Shown here one piece after another: positions 44,635-55,455 of a DNA stretch of 64,000 nt. How positions within the stretch are numbered: the first letter of the stretch is position 1; every line of letters starts with the position of its first letter. The translations under genes and the position numbers were made by a program. Source of the stretch: Symsagittifera roscoffensis (Eukaryota > Xenacoelomorpha > Acoela > Convolutidae); the NCBI RefSeq assembly GCF_963678635.1, contig NC_087069.1, forward strand, positions 27,270,303 through 27,334,302. Reading direction: 5' to 3'. The notes beneath the pieces are model-generated. The model ran no database searches. It was not told the DNA's origin and worked only from the letters and a program-made list of their open reading frames with translations.

Positions 44635-44988
44635 AGCTACAAGGGCGCCGTATCCGGTTCCACGGGAATGGCGCATCCATCGCCAGGGGGTTCCTTACAG
44701 ATCAAAACGGAACCAGTCAGCAATATTCGCGGATCCAGGGGACGAGGAATGCCAAGGGGACGGGGCCAATATCCAAATCGTGGAGGAGGTCGAACACAAG
44801 ATCGAATGCAGGAGCGCAGATGTTACAACTGCGACCAACCGAACTTCACCCCAGAACACCGGCAACGATGCCCAGCTAGAGCCGTCACATGCAATTTTTG
44901 CAAAAAGATTGGGCACTTTGAAAGGACTTGCCGGGGAAAAACGACAATCCAGGGGGGGACAACCAGTTGGATTAATCCAAGGGGATGA
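44635..44988 (+). pseudogene. gypsy B Gag C-terminus (zinc knuckles), partial
   Basis: The frame enters from the gap. It begins SYKGAVSGSTG, has an Arg/Gly-rich stretch (RGSRGRGMPRGRGQ), then RRCYNCDQPNFTPEHRQRC and VTCNFCKKIGHFERTC. The second is a classical CX2CX4HX4C knuckle; the first is a longer CX2C...HX4C variant. It binds the element RNA during packaging. It ends at TGA 44986-44988, while the protease frame, displaced by one base, opens within it. Confidence 0.8.
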
Positions 44989-45544
44989 GCTCTTCGACGA
45001 AGAAGATACACCCTCGGATGACGTGGAGCCCCAAGCTGCGGCAAATTCAGTAGGTTTCGTTAAACGAGAACATCACAGCTGGTCATCAGAAAGTTCGGAC
45101 GATTACATGGTTATGGCAATTCGACGAAAGAAGGAAACGGTGTTGAAAGTTGCTGGGCCAAAACTCAAAATATTCATTAATGGGCACCCGATGAATATTT
45201 GGATCGACAGTGGATCGCCGATATCCATTCTAACATTAGAAGATTTGAGAAGAACGGTGGGAAGAGCGGGAATCAACTTGAAGCAGGATAACACTGACGA
45301 TGACGAATTTCGAGACTATAGTAACAATCGGATCAAGATGCTGGGAAGAATGGAACTCGAGTTAGCATCAAATGGCTGGAAGACGACAGCAGAAGTTCGA
45401 GTCATTGGGGGGACCAGACCATCTATCGTGGGACGTGATTTGATGGGTAAACTTGGTCTCCAGTTGATGCAAGCAGATCCAAGGGGGGAAGTCATGAACA
45501 TCCAGGGGGGCGGAGGACAATTCATGCAAGGAAGGGCACGATGA
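44950..45544 (+). pseudogene. gypsy B aspartic protease
   Basis: The frame gives VGLIQGDELFDEEDTP, an acidic stretch, then the retropepsin core: LKIFINGHPMNIWIDSGSPI with the D-S-G active site, and PSIVGRDLMGKLGLQL, the I-x-GRD second hallmark. The distance of about 75 residues between them is normal. The part upstream of about 44950 in this frame is antisense-like noise over the zinc-knuckle region. It ends at TGA 45542-45544 and the next Pol frame overlaps its end. Confidence 0.8.
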
Positions 45545-45545
45545 A

Positions 45546-45705
45546 CCGGAGGAGGAGCAGATGGACCAATGGCAATCATACTTCAGTAAGCTATTCCCAA
45601 AACTTTTTACTAGAGTTGGAAAAATTAGGAACTACAAAGTTCAAGCAGAATTTTTCAAAATCTTGTACCAGTGCAGGCAGAAGGGACGGAGAGTGCCGGT
45701 AACGC
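45546..45705 (+). pseudogene. gypsy B Pol N-terminal segment
   Basis: A third frame reads EPEEEQMDQWQSYFSKLFPK and LFTRVGKIRNYKVQAEF, the conserved stretch before RT in this gypsy lineage, up to QKGRRVPVT. At ACGCC (about 45702-45706) the frame must skip one base to continue into RT. Confidence 0.75.
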
Positions 45706-46530
45706 CTCCAAGAAAAAGTGGATAAAGAAATCGATAAGCTACTATCCCAGGGACATATAGAAAAATTGAAAGAATGTTCGGATCGATATTTTGTTTCTCC
45801 GATCGTAATCACAGTGAAAAAAGACGGGTCCGTAAAATTAGCATTGGAATCACGAGAGCTTAATAAACAAGTGCATAAAAACAAATACCAGATGCCAAAT
45901 ATAGAAGAACTTGTAGATACAATAGGACAACTTATATCCGAGAAAAAACAAGGGGAAGTGTATTTTACTACGATGGACCTAACGTACGCGTATGGGCAAT
46001 TACCACTTAGTGAAGAAACGAGCGTGCACTGTAATTTTTCTCTGGTGGGCGGACGGTCGACAGGAACTTACCGATTCCGAACAGGGTTTTACGGGCTAAC
46101 GTCCATGCCGGCAGAGTTCCAGCGGGTAATGGACTCAATTTTAAACGAATTCCCACAAGCGAACGCGTTTATTGATGATATTTTGGTTACAACCAAGGGA
46201 ACAGAAGTAGAACATATCTCCTTGGTTGAAAAGATCCTCCGGAAGCTAAACCACGAAAACATATCATTGAAATTGCCAAAATGCGAGTTTGCGAAACGCG
46301 AATGCGAGTGGCTTGGCCATCGTATAACCGAAACGGGGGTTACGCCTCTTAAACGAAAAACATCGCCGATAGACGCACTAAAAGCTCCGAAAACAGTAAC
46401 GCAACTAAAGTCATTTATGGGCTCAATCCACAGCTTGCATAAATATTTACCGGCGATAGCGGAGATGTCAGCTCCATTAAGACCACTTCTCAGCAAGAAA
46501 AACGAATATAAACTGGACCGCGGAATGTGA
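45706..46530 (+). pseudogene. gypsy B reverse transcriptase
   Basis: The frame has no ATG start and continues Pol. RT motifs in order: SPIVITVKKDGSVKLALESR, the first catalytic Asp in FTTMDLTYAYGQLPL, TGFYGLTSMPAEFQRVMD, the palm FIDDILVTTKG (FIDD; both Asp kept), and ECEWLGHRIT with the thumb SFMGSIHSLHKYLP. It synthesises cDNA from the element RNA. It terminates at 46530 because of one surplus base near TATAAAC (about 46508-46512), after which RNase H resumes in the next frame. Confidence 0.88.
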
Positions 46531-46918
46531 AAATGCTTTCCAAAATATTAAAATGGGGGTAGCGAACATAGTTGAATTAAAACATTTTGATATCCATAAA
46601 GATATTAGAGTTGTTTGCGATGCAAGTCACAATGGTCTTGGAGCAGTTTTAGAGCAATTAGGCACCGAAGGGTGGCGCCCTATATCTTTTGCATCACGAT
46701 TCTTAAACGCAGCCGAGAAAAAATATTCCACCAACGAGCTGGAAATGCTGGCGGTGGTATGGGGGGCCGAGTATTTCAGAAATTATATCCTAGGCAGATC
46801 ATTTACAGTCATTACCGATCATAAGGCTTTAATTTCATTACTTAACGGAAATAACAAGAAAAACAAAACACTTTTTTTCAAGACTGACACGTTGGCTGGA
46901 CAGACTGATTCCTTTTGA
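46511..46918 (+). pseudogene. gypsy B RNase H
   Basis: Begins NWTAECENAFQ and carries RVVCDASHNGLGAVLEQ (first Asp), ISFASRFLNAAEKKYSTNEL with the catalytic Glu, and FTVITDHKALISLL (third Asp). It is broken at a run of seven T (46872-46878), after which the true continuation lies one frame over. It removes RNA from the RNA-DNA hybrid. Confidence 0.88.
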
Positions 46919-47093
46919 CTTTGTAATAGAACACAAACCGGGCGCCAAGATAGGATTGGCAGATTATTTGTCAAGGCATCCTAGCGAACCCCCTAAACCG
47001 ATAAGCCAATACGATAATTTGTTCACTGTGGCAAAAATCGCATCGATCAGGAAATCCCCTTGGTTTTACAAAGGAATTAAAACCCCTTGGTAA
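46875..47093 (+). pseudogene. gypsy B RNase H end
   Basis: Continuation of RNase H in a fifth frame: SRLTRWLDRLIPFDFVIEHK and GLADYLSRHPSEPP, the usual last block with its Asp. It ends at TAA 47091-47093. The integrase frame is already open here, again one base over. Confidence 0.8.
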
Positions 47094-49572
47094 ACGAAAT
47101 TGTCAAAATACTGAAGAAACTGGTTCTAAACAGTCTAAACGATTTTCATCCAATCACAAGCGAGAACGAATAACATGCATACAACCAGCGACGGTTGAGG
47201 GCGGAAAGTCATGCGTGAAGACAGCGACCAATAGGAAACGATCAATTTGCATAATGCGTAAATCAAAGAAATCCAAGGGACATTCAGTGTGCTCTATATA
47301 TTGTTCCCTTGGAAGACGGTTAAATTTGCCTAAATCAAAACACTCAAACAAAATGGATAGCGACTCTAATTGTTCTTTCCCAGTATTTGAAATTGAAAAT
47401 GTTGAAAATGTTACAATCGATTCCCAAACTAACGATCCGAATATACTACAACCTCAGATCAACTCTCCACTTAGACTAGATGAAAACTTATTGAGTAGCG
47501 ATGAAATAACTATCATTAACCCTGAAATTATTGCAATTACTAAAAACACACGGGATTCAAAAATTAATACAGTACTTTCCATACCTTCGAAATTTCCAGG
47601 CGAGCTCTTTCCTACTGTTAATCCGAATCAGCAAATTATGTCCATCATTCCACGTGATTGCAAGGTTATCAAGAAGTCTCAATCGTTACCAGAACTTTTT
47701 AATTTAGAATTTGTTGCCTCGAACATACCAGCGGATGTAAACTTGTTACGAGTGAAAGAAGCATTGGAGAAGAAGACGAACTTGAAAGAAGAACTCCTGA
47801 AGATTGGGAAATACTGGGCTCAATATGCTAACGATCTGTCGTTACGGGACAATTGTGTGTGGTTGGACGGACGGTTGGTCATCCCTTTACCCTTACAAGT
47901 CCCAGTTGAATCGCGGATACACTATTACCATCATGGTAAAAGAAACATGTTTGAAGCAGCTCGGGACGTCTGGTACCCTTATATGTACCGAAGTTTGGCA
48001 GCAAAGGCCACGTACTGTCAGCAATGCACGGAAGCGGGTAAGAATCTAAAACCGTTAATACCCAAGGGAGACATGGGAAAGGTCCCAGAACCAAGGGAAC
48101 CCAATGAATGTTTACAGTTGGATTTCTGGGGGCCGATAAATTATTTGAATGAAGCTAAGAAATATGTTTTGGTTGCTACGGACCGATTTTCAAGGTGGCC
48201 GTCAGCAATGGTTACTACTACTAATACGTCAGATAAGGTCTTAAAGTTCCTTGTTAAGTACATATCGCATCATGGAGTACCTCGGAAGATCCACGTTGAT
48301 CAGGGATCATGTTTTACCTCTAATAAATTCAAAAGCTTCTGTAACGAAGAAGGCATCGAGCTAATGTACTCCCCAGTAAATGACCATCGAGGCACGGGGT
48401 CCGTTGAACGGACGATAGGAAGTTTGAAAAACTTTGTCTTAACATATGCGACAGAAAAAGAACATAAATCTCTAGAATCTATGGTCGATAAAGCGCTAGG
48501 CGCTCTACGATTCTCCAAAAATGCAACTACTAAATTAACGCCTTTCGAAGCTCACCACGGCAGGGAAGCCAATACTGTTTTACGAAATCTGACGAAAAAA
48601 CCAAGTTTGAAGAATTTGAATTGGAATAACGTCCTAAAGCAAAAATGTTTGTGTTTAGACGAAACTGATCCTGAGATGAGCAAAGTTGCATTCCCTCAGC
48701 ATTCAAATTGGGAGGAGAGGTCGGATCTAACATACGCTCCAACCTTGCGAAGGGCCCCTATCACGCTGGATAGTGACCAACAAATGGACGCATGTCCAAG
48801 GGGGGAATCAGAAGTTGCCCCACATATCCAAGGGAGTGGAGACACTGGACCTCACATCCAGGGGAGCGGAAAAGGACGAAATCTATACCAGCGTACTACC
48901 AGCAAGACCCTAAATCAGTATAAATTACTAAAGTCAAACGTAATCTCTGAATCCGAACATACTTTTAAACTTAAAAACGGATCCGTTCTTAGGAAAAGTG
49001 CAGTGGCATCAAAACCGAAACATGACCTTCCCAAGAAACGGAAGCCGGCCACGCTCAAGGATATGCTAGCGAGCGCAAAAAGAGGGGCAGTAGTGAGCCC
49101 GAAATCAAAACGAGCTAAGACCACGCAGACAGTCCAATTAGCCACCTTCGAGTCCGACAGTTCGGATACGGAAGACAATCTGCCATTAAACATTCCGGTA
49201 CGACTACCGGTAGAATTGCTAGCGAGGCGCGAGGCAATTGCAGCGGGACAAGGCCCAAGCGGCAGTACGACAGGAGTGGGAGGAGGAACGGGAGCTAAAG
49301 CTAAATCCAGAGTGACAAGAGCTAAGCGAGGAAAAGGGGGCCAAAGTAAACAATTGAAGGAAAGCCAGGAACGTCCAGCGTTAGCGGCGCGGGAGTGTCT
49401 TGTAAATAGCAGTCAGGAGGAGGAAGCTGAATCAGGAAGCCAAAGTGAAAGCTCGGGAACCAGGAGGAGTACTAGAAGGAGAAAGCCAGTAGACAAAATG
49501 GGAGGAGTTATGATCGAAACCATCCAGGGGGCGGAACAACCAGGAACACATCCAGGGGGAGAAGGAAAATGA
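47059..49572 (+). CDS. gypsy B integrase with long basic C-terminal tail
   Basis: Frame open from at least 47059; the codon at 47215 is GTG, so no independent start is implied. Counting from 47215: N-terminal spacer of about 190 residues; zinc domain with His 236/240 and Cys 268/271 (YCQQC); catalytic core with D303 (LQLDFWGP), D362 (HVDQGSCF) and E398 (GSVERTIGS), the D-to-E gap of 35 residues being canonical. After residue 500 comes a low-complexity, Lys/Arg- and Ser/Glu-rich tail with a possible nuclear-localisation cluster (PKKRKPATLKD) and two HIQGSG units. I see no chromodomain. This is the longest intact frame of the element. Confidence 0.88.
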   Translation, partial: LGFTKELKPLGKRNCQNTEETGSKQSKRFSSNHKRERITCIQPATVEGGKSCVKTATNRKRSICIMRKSKKSKGHSVCSIYCSLGRRLNLPKSKHSNKMDSDSNCSFPVFEIENVENVTIDSQTNDPNILQPQINSPLRLDENLLSSDEITIINPEIIAITKNTRDSKINTVLSIPSKFPGELFPTVNPNQQIMSIIPRDCKVIKKSQSLPELFNLEFVASNIPADVNLLRVKEALEKKTNLKEELLKIGKYWAQYANDLSLRDNCVWLDGRLVIPLPLQVPVESRIHYYHHGKRNMFEAARDVWYPYMYRSLAAKATYCQQCTEAGKNLKPLIPKGDMGKVPEPREPNECLQLDFWGPINYLNEAKKYVLVATDRFSRWPSAMVTTTNTSDKVLKFLVKYISHHGVPRKIHVDQGSCFTSNKFKSFCNEEGIELMYSPVNDHRGTGSVERTIGSLKNFVLTYATEKEHKSLESMVDKALGALRFSKNATTKLTPFEAHHGREANTVLRNLTKKPSLKNLNWNNVLKQKCLCLDETDPEMSKVAFPQHSNWEERSDLTYAPTLRRAPITLDSDQQMDACPRGESEVAPHIQGSGDTGPHIQGSGKGRNLYQRTTSKTLNQYKLLKSNVISESEHTFKLKNGSVLRKSAVASKPKHDLPKKRKPATLKDMLASAKRGAVVSPKSKRAKTTQTVQLATFESDSSDTEDNLPLNIPVRLPVELLARREAIAAGQGPSGSTTGVGGGTGAKAKSRVTRAKRGKGGQSKQLKESQERPALAARECLVNSSQEEEAESGSQSESSGTRRSTRRRKPVDKMGGVMIETIQGAEQPGTHPGGEGK

Positions 49573-49574
49573 AC
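49551..49574 (+). promoter_or_regulatory. Candidate polypurine tract of gypsy B
   Basis: A purine-rich run of the form CCAGGGGGAGAAGGAAAATG at the end of the integrase frame, where the plus-strand primer of an LTR element should lie. A second purine run (CAGGGAGAGGGATGG) lies near 49606. Confidence 0.45.
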
Positions 49575-49649
49575 TTATTTCACATTATTCGAAAACTCGT
49601 TAACCCAGGGAGAGGGATGGCCATAAAGCCTAAAACTCAAATTGTTAAA

Positions 49650-50060
49650 AACTGATAGTTGTTTGTTATATGATAGTTGAGGCGGCAGGTTGAAGATGTG
49701 GTTATTATACTTAAATTTAAATTACTATGTATTTAAATTTTACATCCATACGGAAATGTCAGGGGCTACAATATGTTCAGTTGTCAATCATCATCTTAGT
49801 GTCAATCATTCGAGTTGCTATTATTAGTTCCCAGACCTTAATCAAGTGTGAGACTGGTACCTGCCTGTCAATCAACTAAAGCTGTCTAGCTGTTAAGTGT
49901 TGACCTCTAAGTTCACTCTCTTATTTATGCGAACTAGAATTCAGTCAATTAACTATTTAACAGCCATATTTAACAGCCATCATATATATCTTTGAATAAA
50001 TTTAACTGCCGTTGTTGCTGTTGTATTTGTTGCTATATTTTTGTCGAACTTTTTAAAAAC
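49650..50060 (+). other. Possible 3' LTR region of gypsy B
   Basis: Follows the purine tracts. It contains TGTCAGGGGCTACAATATG at 49757, a typical gypsy-like LTR start, and GAATAAA near 49993 as a possible poly(A) signal, plus a repeated ATTTAACAGCCAT. Without the 5' LTR (lost in the gap) the ends cannot be fixed. Confidence 0.35.
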
Positions 50061-52220
50061 CGGTCTACAGCTACCGAATTTTGTGCATCTTTATCTAAAT
50101 AATCAGGCATGGGTTCCGCAAAACTTAATTATACCTCCTCATTGGAATTAACAACTTTATCAAAGCCAAAATGATGTTTTTTTTACTTTTGTAGATTTGA
50201 GATTATGTCCCCTTGTTACAATTGATTGATGTATGTGGGAAACAATATATTGTCCACCATGGCGTCGGTTAGCGGGTGGGCCAGATGGATGCTGTCCCGA
50301 ACTGAGTCTTACAGCTGCGTGGGTATTACTACCATATCATTGATGACTAGACAGTCACTCGAACGGTCAAACTGATCCTATTGTTGAAAACGTAATCCCC
50401 ATATGAACATTTCATATAAATCTATGTTTTAACATTCATTGTATTTTTGTCAATATAGCAGCTCATCTTCTTCTGTCATGGTCTCCTTGTTTTTTTGTCA
50501 TTGTTCATGTTGTGTCACTCTTGTTTGCGAGCATGTTTCTTTTCATTATCAGTAATGACTGTACCGGATGCTCTCTCATTTTTAATTATTTTTGCCAGAG
50601 CCTCAAGAATATCAAAAATCCACATATGCTTTTTTCGGTAAAACTAATCCGTTTGATTCATGGCCAAAAGCCGCCAGGGTTGACCTTAAAAGCTTAATTT
50701 TCTAACATATTCAATTACTTATCAAACACAAGAAAATCATACCATCAAATATGTAGAGAAATTCAAATTTGTGTAAAAACTCTGCAATAAACATAATTTC
50801 ATCTACAAAAATGAGAACAAACAATCTTCTACACTTGAAATGTGTAAGACTAATGTTTACTAATTCTGTTTTCCTCCGAAAACAATTTTCAAGGGTTTTA
50901 TGATAAAAAGATAGTTACGCGGCGATAAATTCCCAGATGAAATGCAATTGATGATTTGCCCTGTGAAATAATTTCTTCAGTTGACAAAAAACTATATATG
51001 TAATGAAAACCTTCTTTGGTCCACCTCTAGGTAGCTTCTACTTTGAAAAAAGTCTGGCGTTCAAAATAATAACCTGTTTTATTGACAGATTGAAGTTTGA
51101 AAAATAAACTAAAGAAAAGAAAAGTCTGGCTACACATAAATCAATTATTTTAGTTCGTTGTAGTTTAATGTTGAAAATTGGATCTGGAGTACTTTAAAGA
51201 CAAAAATGTTCCTCGCAGTTTTTTTTCCTAATAAATTGTTTTGTTTTCTAGGCCCGAAAAAAAATTTTTAACTCATTTTTTTACTTTTTTTTCAATGAAT
51301 GTAAAAATTTCAAACTTGCTAAAAAGCCTTTTTGTGAAAAAAGAAAAAAAAAGATTTAAGAACAAAACAATTTTTTTTTCAACTTTTCTATAACATTATG
51401 AAAAGTCAACTTTTTCTTGTAATAAAATATTGCATTATAACTAATTTAAAATCGATTATAAGGTTTTAATTAATAATAAGAAAATTACAATAAAACTGGT
51501 ATTCGCCAATTTATTTTTGTTTTGCGTCGCGCAAAAACTTACCAGAAAACTTTGCATTTATCAAATAGGTATGGCTTACGCGAGCGTAGGGCCTACTTCA
51601 TATCTAAACCTCAACTAAAAGTGTAAAAAGATTCCGTTAACCTTTCTTCCCTATCATTTGCCTGTTTGCTCCCTCACAAACCATATCCCTACGTTTGATC
51701 CTTTGCAGCCCCCGCACCTGAACCAACCCAAACCACACCACCCAATCCAACCCCCAACATTCAACCCCCCACCTGATCCAACGCAACCAACTCCTTGAAC
51801 TACAACCAAACCCGCCTGTTCCGGTAACCCCAATCCAACCCACCACTCATTCAACCCCCCACCCGATCCAACGCAACTACCTCCTTGAATTACAACCGCC
51901 CCGCCTGTTCCAGTCCTATTGTGAGTGGACGATGGACAGCAATCGCAATATTTGGGGCTTTGCCATGACATACGAGCAGTTTTAATTGCTAAAATGATTT
52001 TTTTATTCAGAGTACCCTACTTAATGTATTTATCAAGACTTAACTGTTGCGAATGGAATCAGCGGGTAGTAGTTAGGATATTGCTTTTAGCCTTTTAACC
52101 TTGTTCCGGACTGTTTGTTTCAATGACTGAAGCACATTTTTGTTAAGACTGCGGAATTCAAAAGCAAAGTCTGTATGCTTCAATGCAAAAACAGTAAGTG
52201 TGATCATAATTGTGTTTCAG
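50061..52220. other. No gene confidently seen
   Basis: AT-rich host-like DNA. It includes a short TTATAAT-like block near 51420-51490 and a C-rich tandem duplication at 51764-51918. Confidence 0.5.
51764..51918. repeat. C-rich tandem duplication (two units of about 83 bp)
   Basis: ATTCAACCCCCCACC... is repeated at 51764 and 51847 with a few differences, in a locally C-rich patch. On the minus strand it yields Gly-rich chance frames, which I do not treat as genes. Confidence 0.75.
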
Positions 52221-53071
52221 TGAGAGGTTGTGGAACAGCTGATCATTCAATCAATATGAGGACTGACGATTTCGAAATTAGAGTGGGCAACCCAGTAGCA
52301 GTGCTTGATGGCAACTACCCTGAAGGCACCCAATGCTTCTATCAAAGAGAGTATAAGGGGGTAAAGGCAACTTCCATATAAGAAGATATAAAACATTACG
52401 AGGCCAAACTTGGAATTTTGGGAATTTTAAGCGGATTCCGCAACCAGGAAGTTCCCTTTGTTCTTCTTTTGCTCTTTCATTTTTTGATTGTTCTGACAAA
52501 TTTTTAACATGTTTATGGTTTGTTTCTGGAATCCAGGAACATACAGATACAAAATTGTGCGCCTATCGAGTGCACAGTATGGCCTGGTAATAAAATTTTA
52601 TAAAAAAATAAGCGAGGACTAATTAAAGGAGAGTGGAACAATCAACGCTGTGGAATTATGCATGATCAGTCTTATCTTTTTCATTACTCTAATATTTAAA
52701 AACATGTTTATGTTACTTTCCCAAGCAGTTTGTCATCTTCCAAAAATTAAAGTCCACACCGGTTTATTATGTACATCTTGATAAAAGACCGAAAATTAGC
52801 TTAGGGTTTCCGAATAACTTTTGAAAAAGCCTGTTCTCATAAATAATTTTCTTAAATCTCTAACCGCATTGTTTCTTTTAAACAAGTCATTGCACATTGT
52901 TTTCAGTTTCTTGGTTGACACAATTTGCACGTATTTTGAACTCTCTATTGGGGTGATCAATTCCTGTTGCGTTTCCAAACTTGAACATAAGCTGGGCTTT
53001 TTTGATGGGAATGAACCAGCGTCGGTTGGTCACGTATGGTTGTGCCATCATACTGAGACAGTCATAGTTTG
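52221..53071 (+). CDS. CUB-like domain gene, plus strand (candidate exons)
   Basis: Exon 1 (52221-52350) follows TGTGTTTCAG and ends at a GTATAAG donor; it encodes GNPVAVLDGNYPEGTQCFYQ. Exon 2 (52547-52586) follows ATACAG and ends at GTAATA, giving YKIVRLSSAQYGL. Phases of exons 1 and 2 fit. A third candidate (from 52907 after TTTTCAG) encodes ICTYFELSIGVINSCC and later a HVWLCHH stretch, matching the second half of a CUB fold, but its phase does not fit exon 2 directly, so an exon is missing or the joint is wrong. The YP-x-GT-x-C-F/Y pattern with later V-x-L is typical of CUB-like extracellular domains. Signal peptide and other exons were not found. A paralogous exon lies on the opposite strand at 55241-55455. 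Confidence 0.45.
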
Positions 53072-55240
53072 AAGTTCCATTTGTTCCATCTTGTTTTTCA
53101 AAGGTGGCCTAAAATGTCAAAATATACTTTCCAATTAAACTTTCATAGTCGAACATTTGATACATGGAAATAAAATCCATTGGGATTCGTTGGCGTTGCT
53201 TGATGGTGAGACAAAATGTATCTGCCGACAAATTGTCTTTGTGTTTTTTACTGCTTTGTTGATAAACTCAAAATAGATGTTTTAGACCTCGACCGTTGTT
53301 TTTTGAAATTTAACTGATGATTTTATTGATACAATGTAATTGATAACAAAACCGCCAGAATTTTCCACAATTTTTTTAAAAGTAATCCGTTAATCAAAAA
53401 AATGCACCGGCGAGCACTCAAAGATCATACTACAAAAATCACCTTAAGGGAACAAAATGTTCTTGAAATAATTTGGAAAATGGTCTTGTTGTACCATCTT
53501 CAACACAATAACTTTTCATATTATCCCAAGTTAAATGGTATCTCATCATTCTTGTGGTATTTGATGATGGAAAGTCTTTGCTACTGATATCTAGGGCAGA
53601 TTTAGGAGTGACTTGGTCGGACGCTTTTTCTCTAAAGGAGCCTTTGCTGTCAATGTATACTGTTTTGATCGAAAACGCGCACAAAAAGCGTACTCATTTT
53701 TGATCGATATCTTCTCATAAAGACCCAAAAACGGTATTTATGATATTTTGGGAGAGCGCGGAAAAGAATTTGGTCGATTTATTGAAAACTAGTAGCAAAA
53801 ATACTATAAAGTTTAAGGATCCCCCCTCCACCCGTTGCTCTATCTAACTTTCATAGTTTTTAACTCATAATATTTATTCACTTTTTATTTTATGCATCAT
53901 CAAATTAAAATGAATAATGATTGATAATAACAGATTTGCGAGGCAAGATATAATTCATTATAATCAATAACGGATGTAAAGTTTAGACCACAAAGTCGAT
54001 TATATCGCCATTAAAATCAATTATGAAACATAAAAACCGTTAGAACCCTATAAAATTGATAATAAATCAATACTTTTGGCGTTGAAATTGGTTCTTTTTG
54101 TTAAGGTCTTCTACTTTATTTGATTTTTTCTGAATTGAAAAAAATCCATTATAACCGATTATAATCTATTTTTCAAGTCAAAAATCTTTTTTTTTGCAAT
54201 TGCACGGAACAAATATTGCAATGATCTCTAAGTCTTTAACTGTTGGTGTTAGAAAAACGCAAAAAAAATTTCGTTCAAACCCCCCAAAAAATCAACATTA
54301 TTCTTATCCATCCACCCTCACGATTTGTGCGATAAACGTAGAGAGAATGCGATAAAGTTCTATTCAATCCCCCCCCCCCCAAAAAAAACACGATGGACCG
54401 TTAAAAAACACCCCGGGGGATTTGGTTGGGGGGTACTGAGGCAACTTTAGTTTAGAGCATTTGAATGTCTAATTGCCATGAACTGAAAAAGTCGATAAAA
54501 ATTTCATTTTGTTAAATTTCGTAAACGACCTCTCAAAAAAAAACTAAGTCTAATTCTAATCAATTATAATTAATTCTATAGACAGAAATAAAAAATCTTT
54601 GGATGATGATAGTTTTAAATTTCGATGGAATTTTTTCCAATTTATAGATGCTGGTTGTGATTATGATCCAGGGGCTCTATGTGTGGGTAGCTATGTTTTT
54701 TTTCTGAACCATAGTAGGCTGTTATGGCTTTGATCAATGACAATTAGACTACCTACTCCATCTCTTCCAACATCTTATAGCAAATGAATGCGTGAAACAG
54801 CTTTCCATTACGAATATTTCACTTGGAACTTACGCCAATGGAGCTGCTTCAAAAAAAAAACTGTTTTTCAAAAAATTGGTTGAGTTTTTACTGAATAACT
54901 TTTCACCTCATTTTTTTAAAACTCTCCGTCGGAACCTAAAAAACTAAGGAGAACACAATTTTTTGATAATTCACTTCAGTTTAAAAGTTTTACTCGAAAA
55001 TAACACGAAATCAGCTGGATAAACTCTATATCAGGGTGTGTGTACTGTTTCCTCCCACCAGATAGAAACTATAGTGTTTTTTAAAAAATTTTTGTACAAG
55101 AAACAAGTTTCAAAAAAAAACTGGGCTAGTGTGTCATTGTTTGTAAGAAGGGGACTAAGTGTACAAAAATGAACTACACAAAAAACCATTCGTGGAAGCG
55201 GGAAGGGTATAGATTGTGAACAAAATTCGATCGGAGTTAC
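53072..55240. other. No gene confidently seen
   Basis: AT-rich DNA with a TTATAAT island at 53920-54180 and a C10A8 run near 54370. A minus-strand frame at 53439-53684 is open but has no recognisable domain. Confidence 0.5.
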
Positions 55241-55455
55241 CGAAATTTCCCAAAGTCTGCAATCGTCTGCAGTTGTGAAGGGTAGAGGATCAAGAGATAG
55301 GGCAACAGTTGGACAATCAGTGGATGAGGTTGAGAAGACTTTGAAGAAACATTCAGTTCCAGTGGGATACTCGTCTTTCAGTGCACTTATTGGGCCCCAT
55401 GGAAACCGATCTGGCCTATCGGTATATATGTGGTTGAAAGCATGACAGTTCTTCG
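55241..55455 (-). CDS. CUB-like domain exon, minus strand
   Basis: 215-bp candidate exon: acceptor CACGTTTCAG just right of 55455 and donor GTAACT just left of 55241. It encodes KNCHAFNHIYTDRPDRFPWG, then ALKDEYPTGTECFFKVF, then DCPTVALSLDPLPF and TADDCRLWEIS. This closely parallels the plus-strand exon at 52221 (shared C, H, YP-x-GT-x-C-F pattern and the same starting phase), so the two are paralogues pointing toward each other. CUB-like domains act in secreted or membrane proteins. The rest of this gene is not identified. The open frame extends beyond both splice sites, but only the exon part looks coding. Confidence 0.5.

Larger units (their letters stand above)
44633..50060 (+). mobile_element. 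Ty3/gypsy LTR retrotransposon B, 5' end lost in gap
   Basis: Plus-strand element with Gag zinc knuckles, retropepsin, RT, RNase H and integrase in gypsy order, followed by a purine-rich stretch and a possible 3' LTR. The coding region is split into six successive frames, each step being one extra base. The right boundary is uncertain. Confidence 0.88.

Noticed and set aside
44377-44680. Frames running through the second N gap, on both strands
   Set aside because: Artefacts of unresolved bases; only the parts right of 44632 have element motifs.
51654-51971. Gly-rich minus-strand open frame
   Set aside because: It arises from a C-rich tandem duplication; there are no splice sites or domain.
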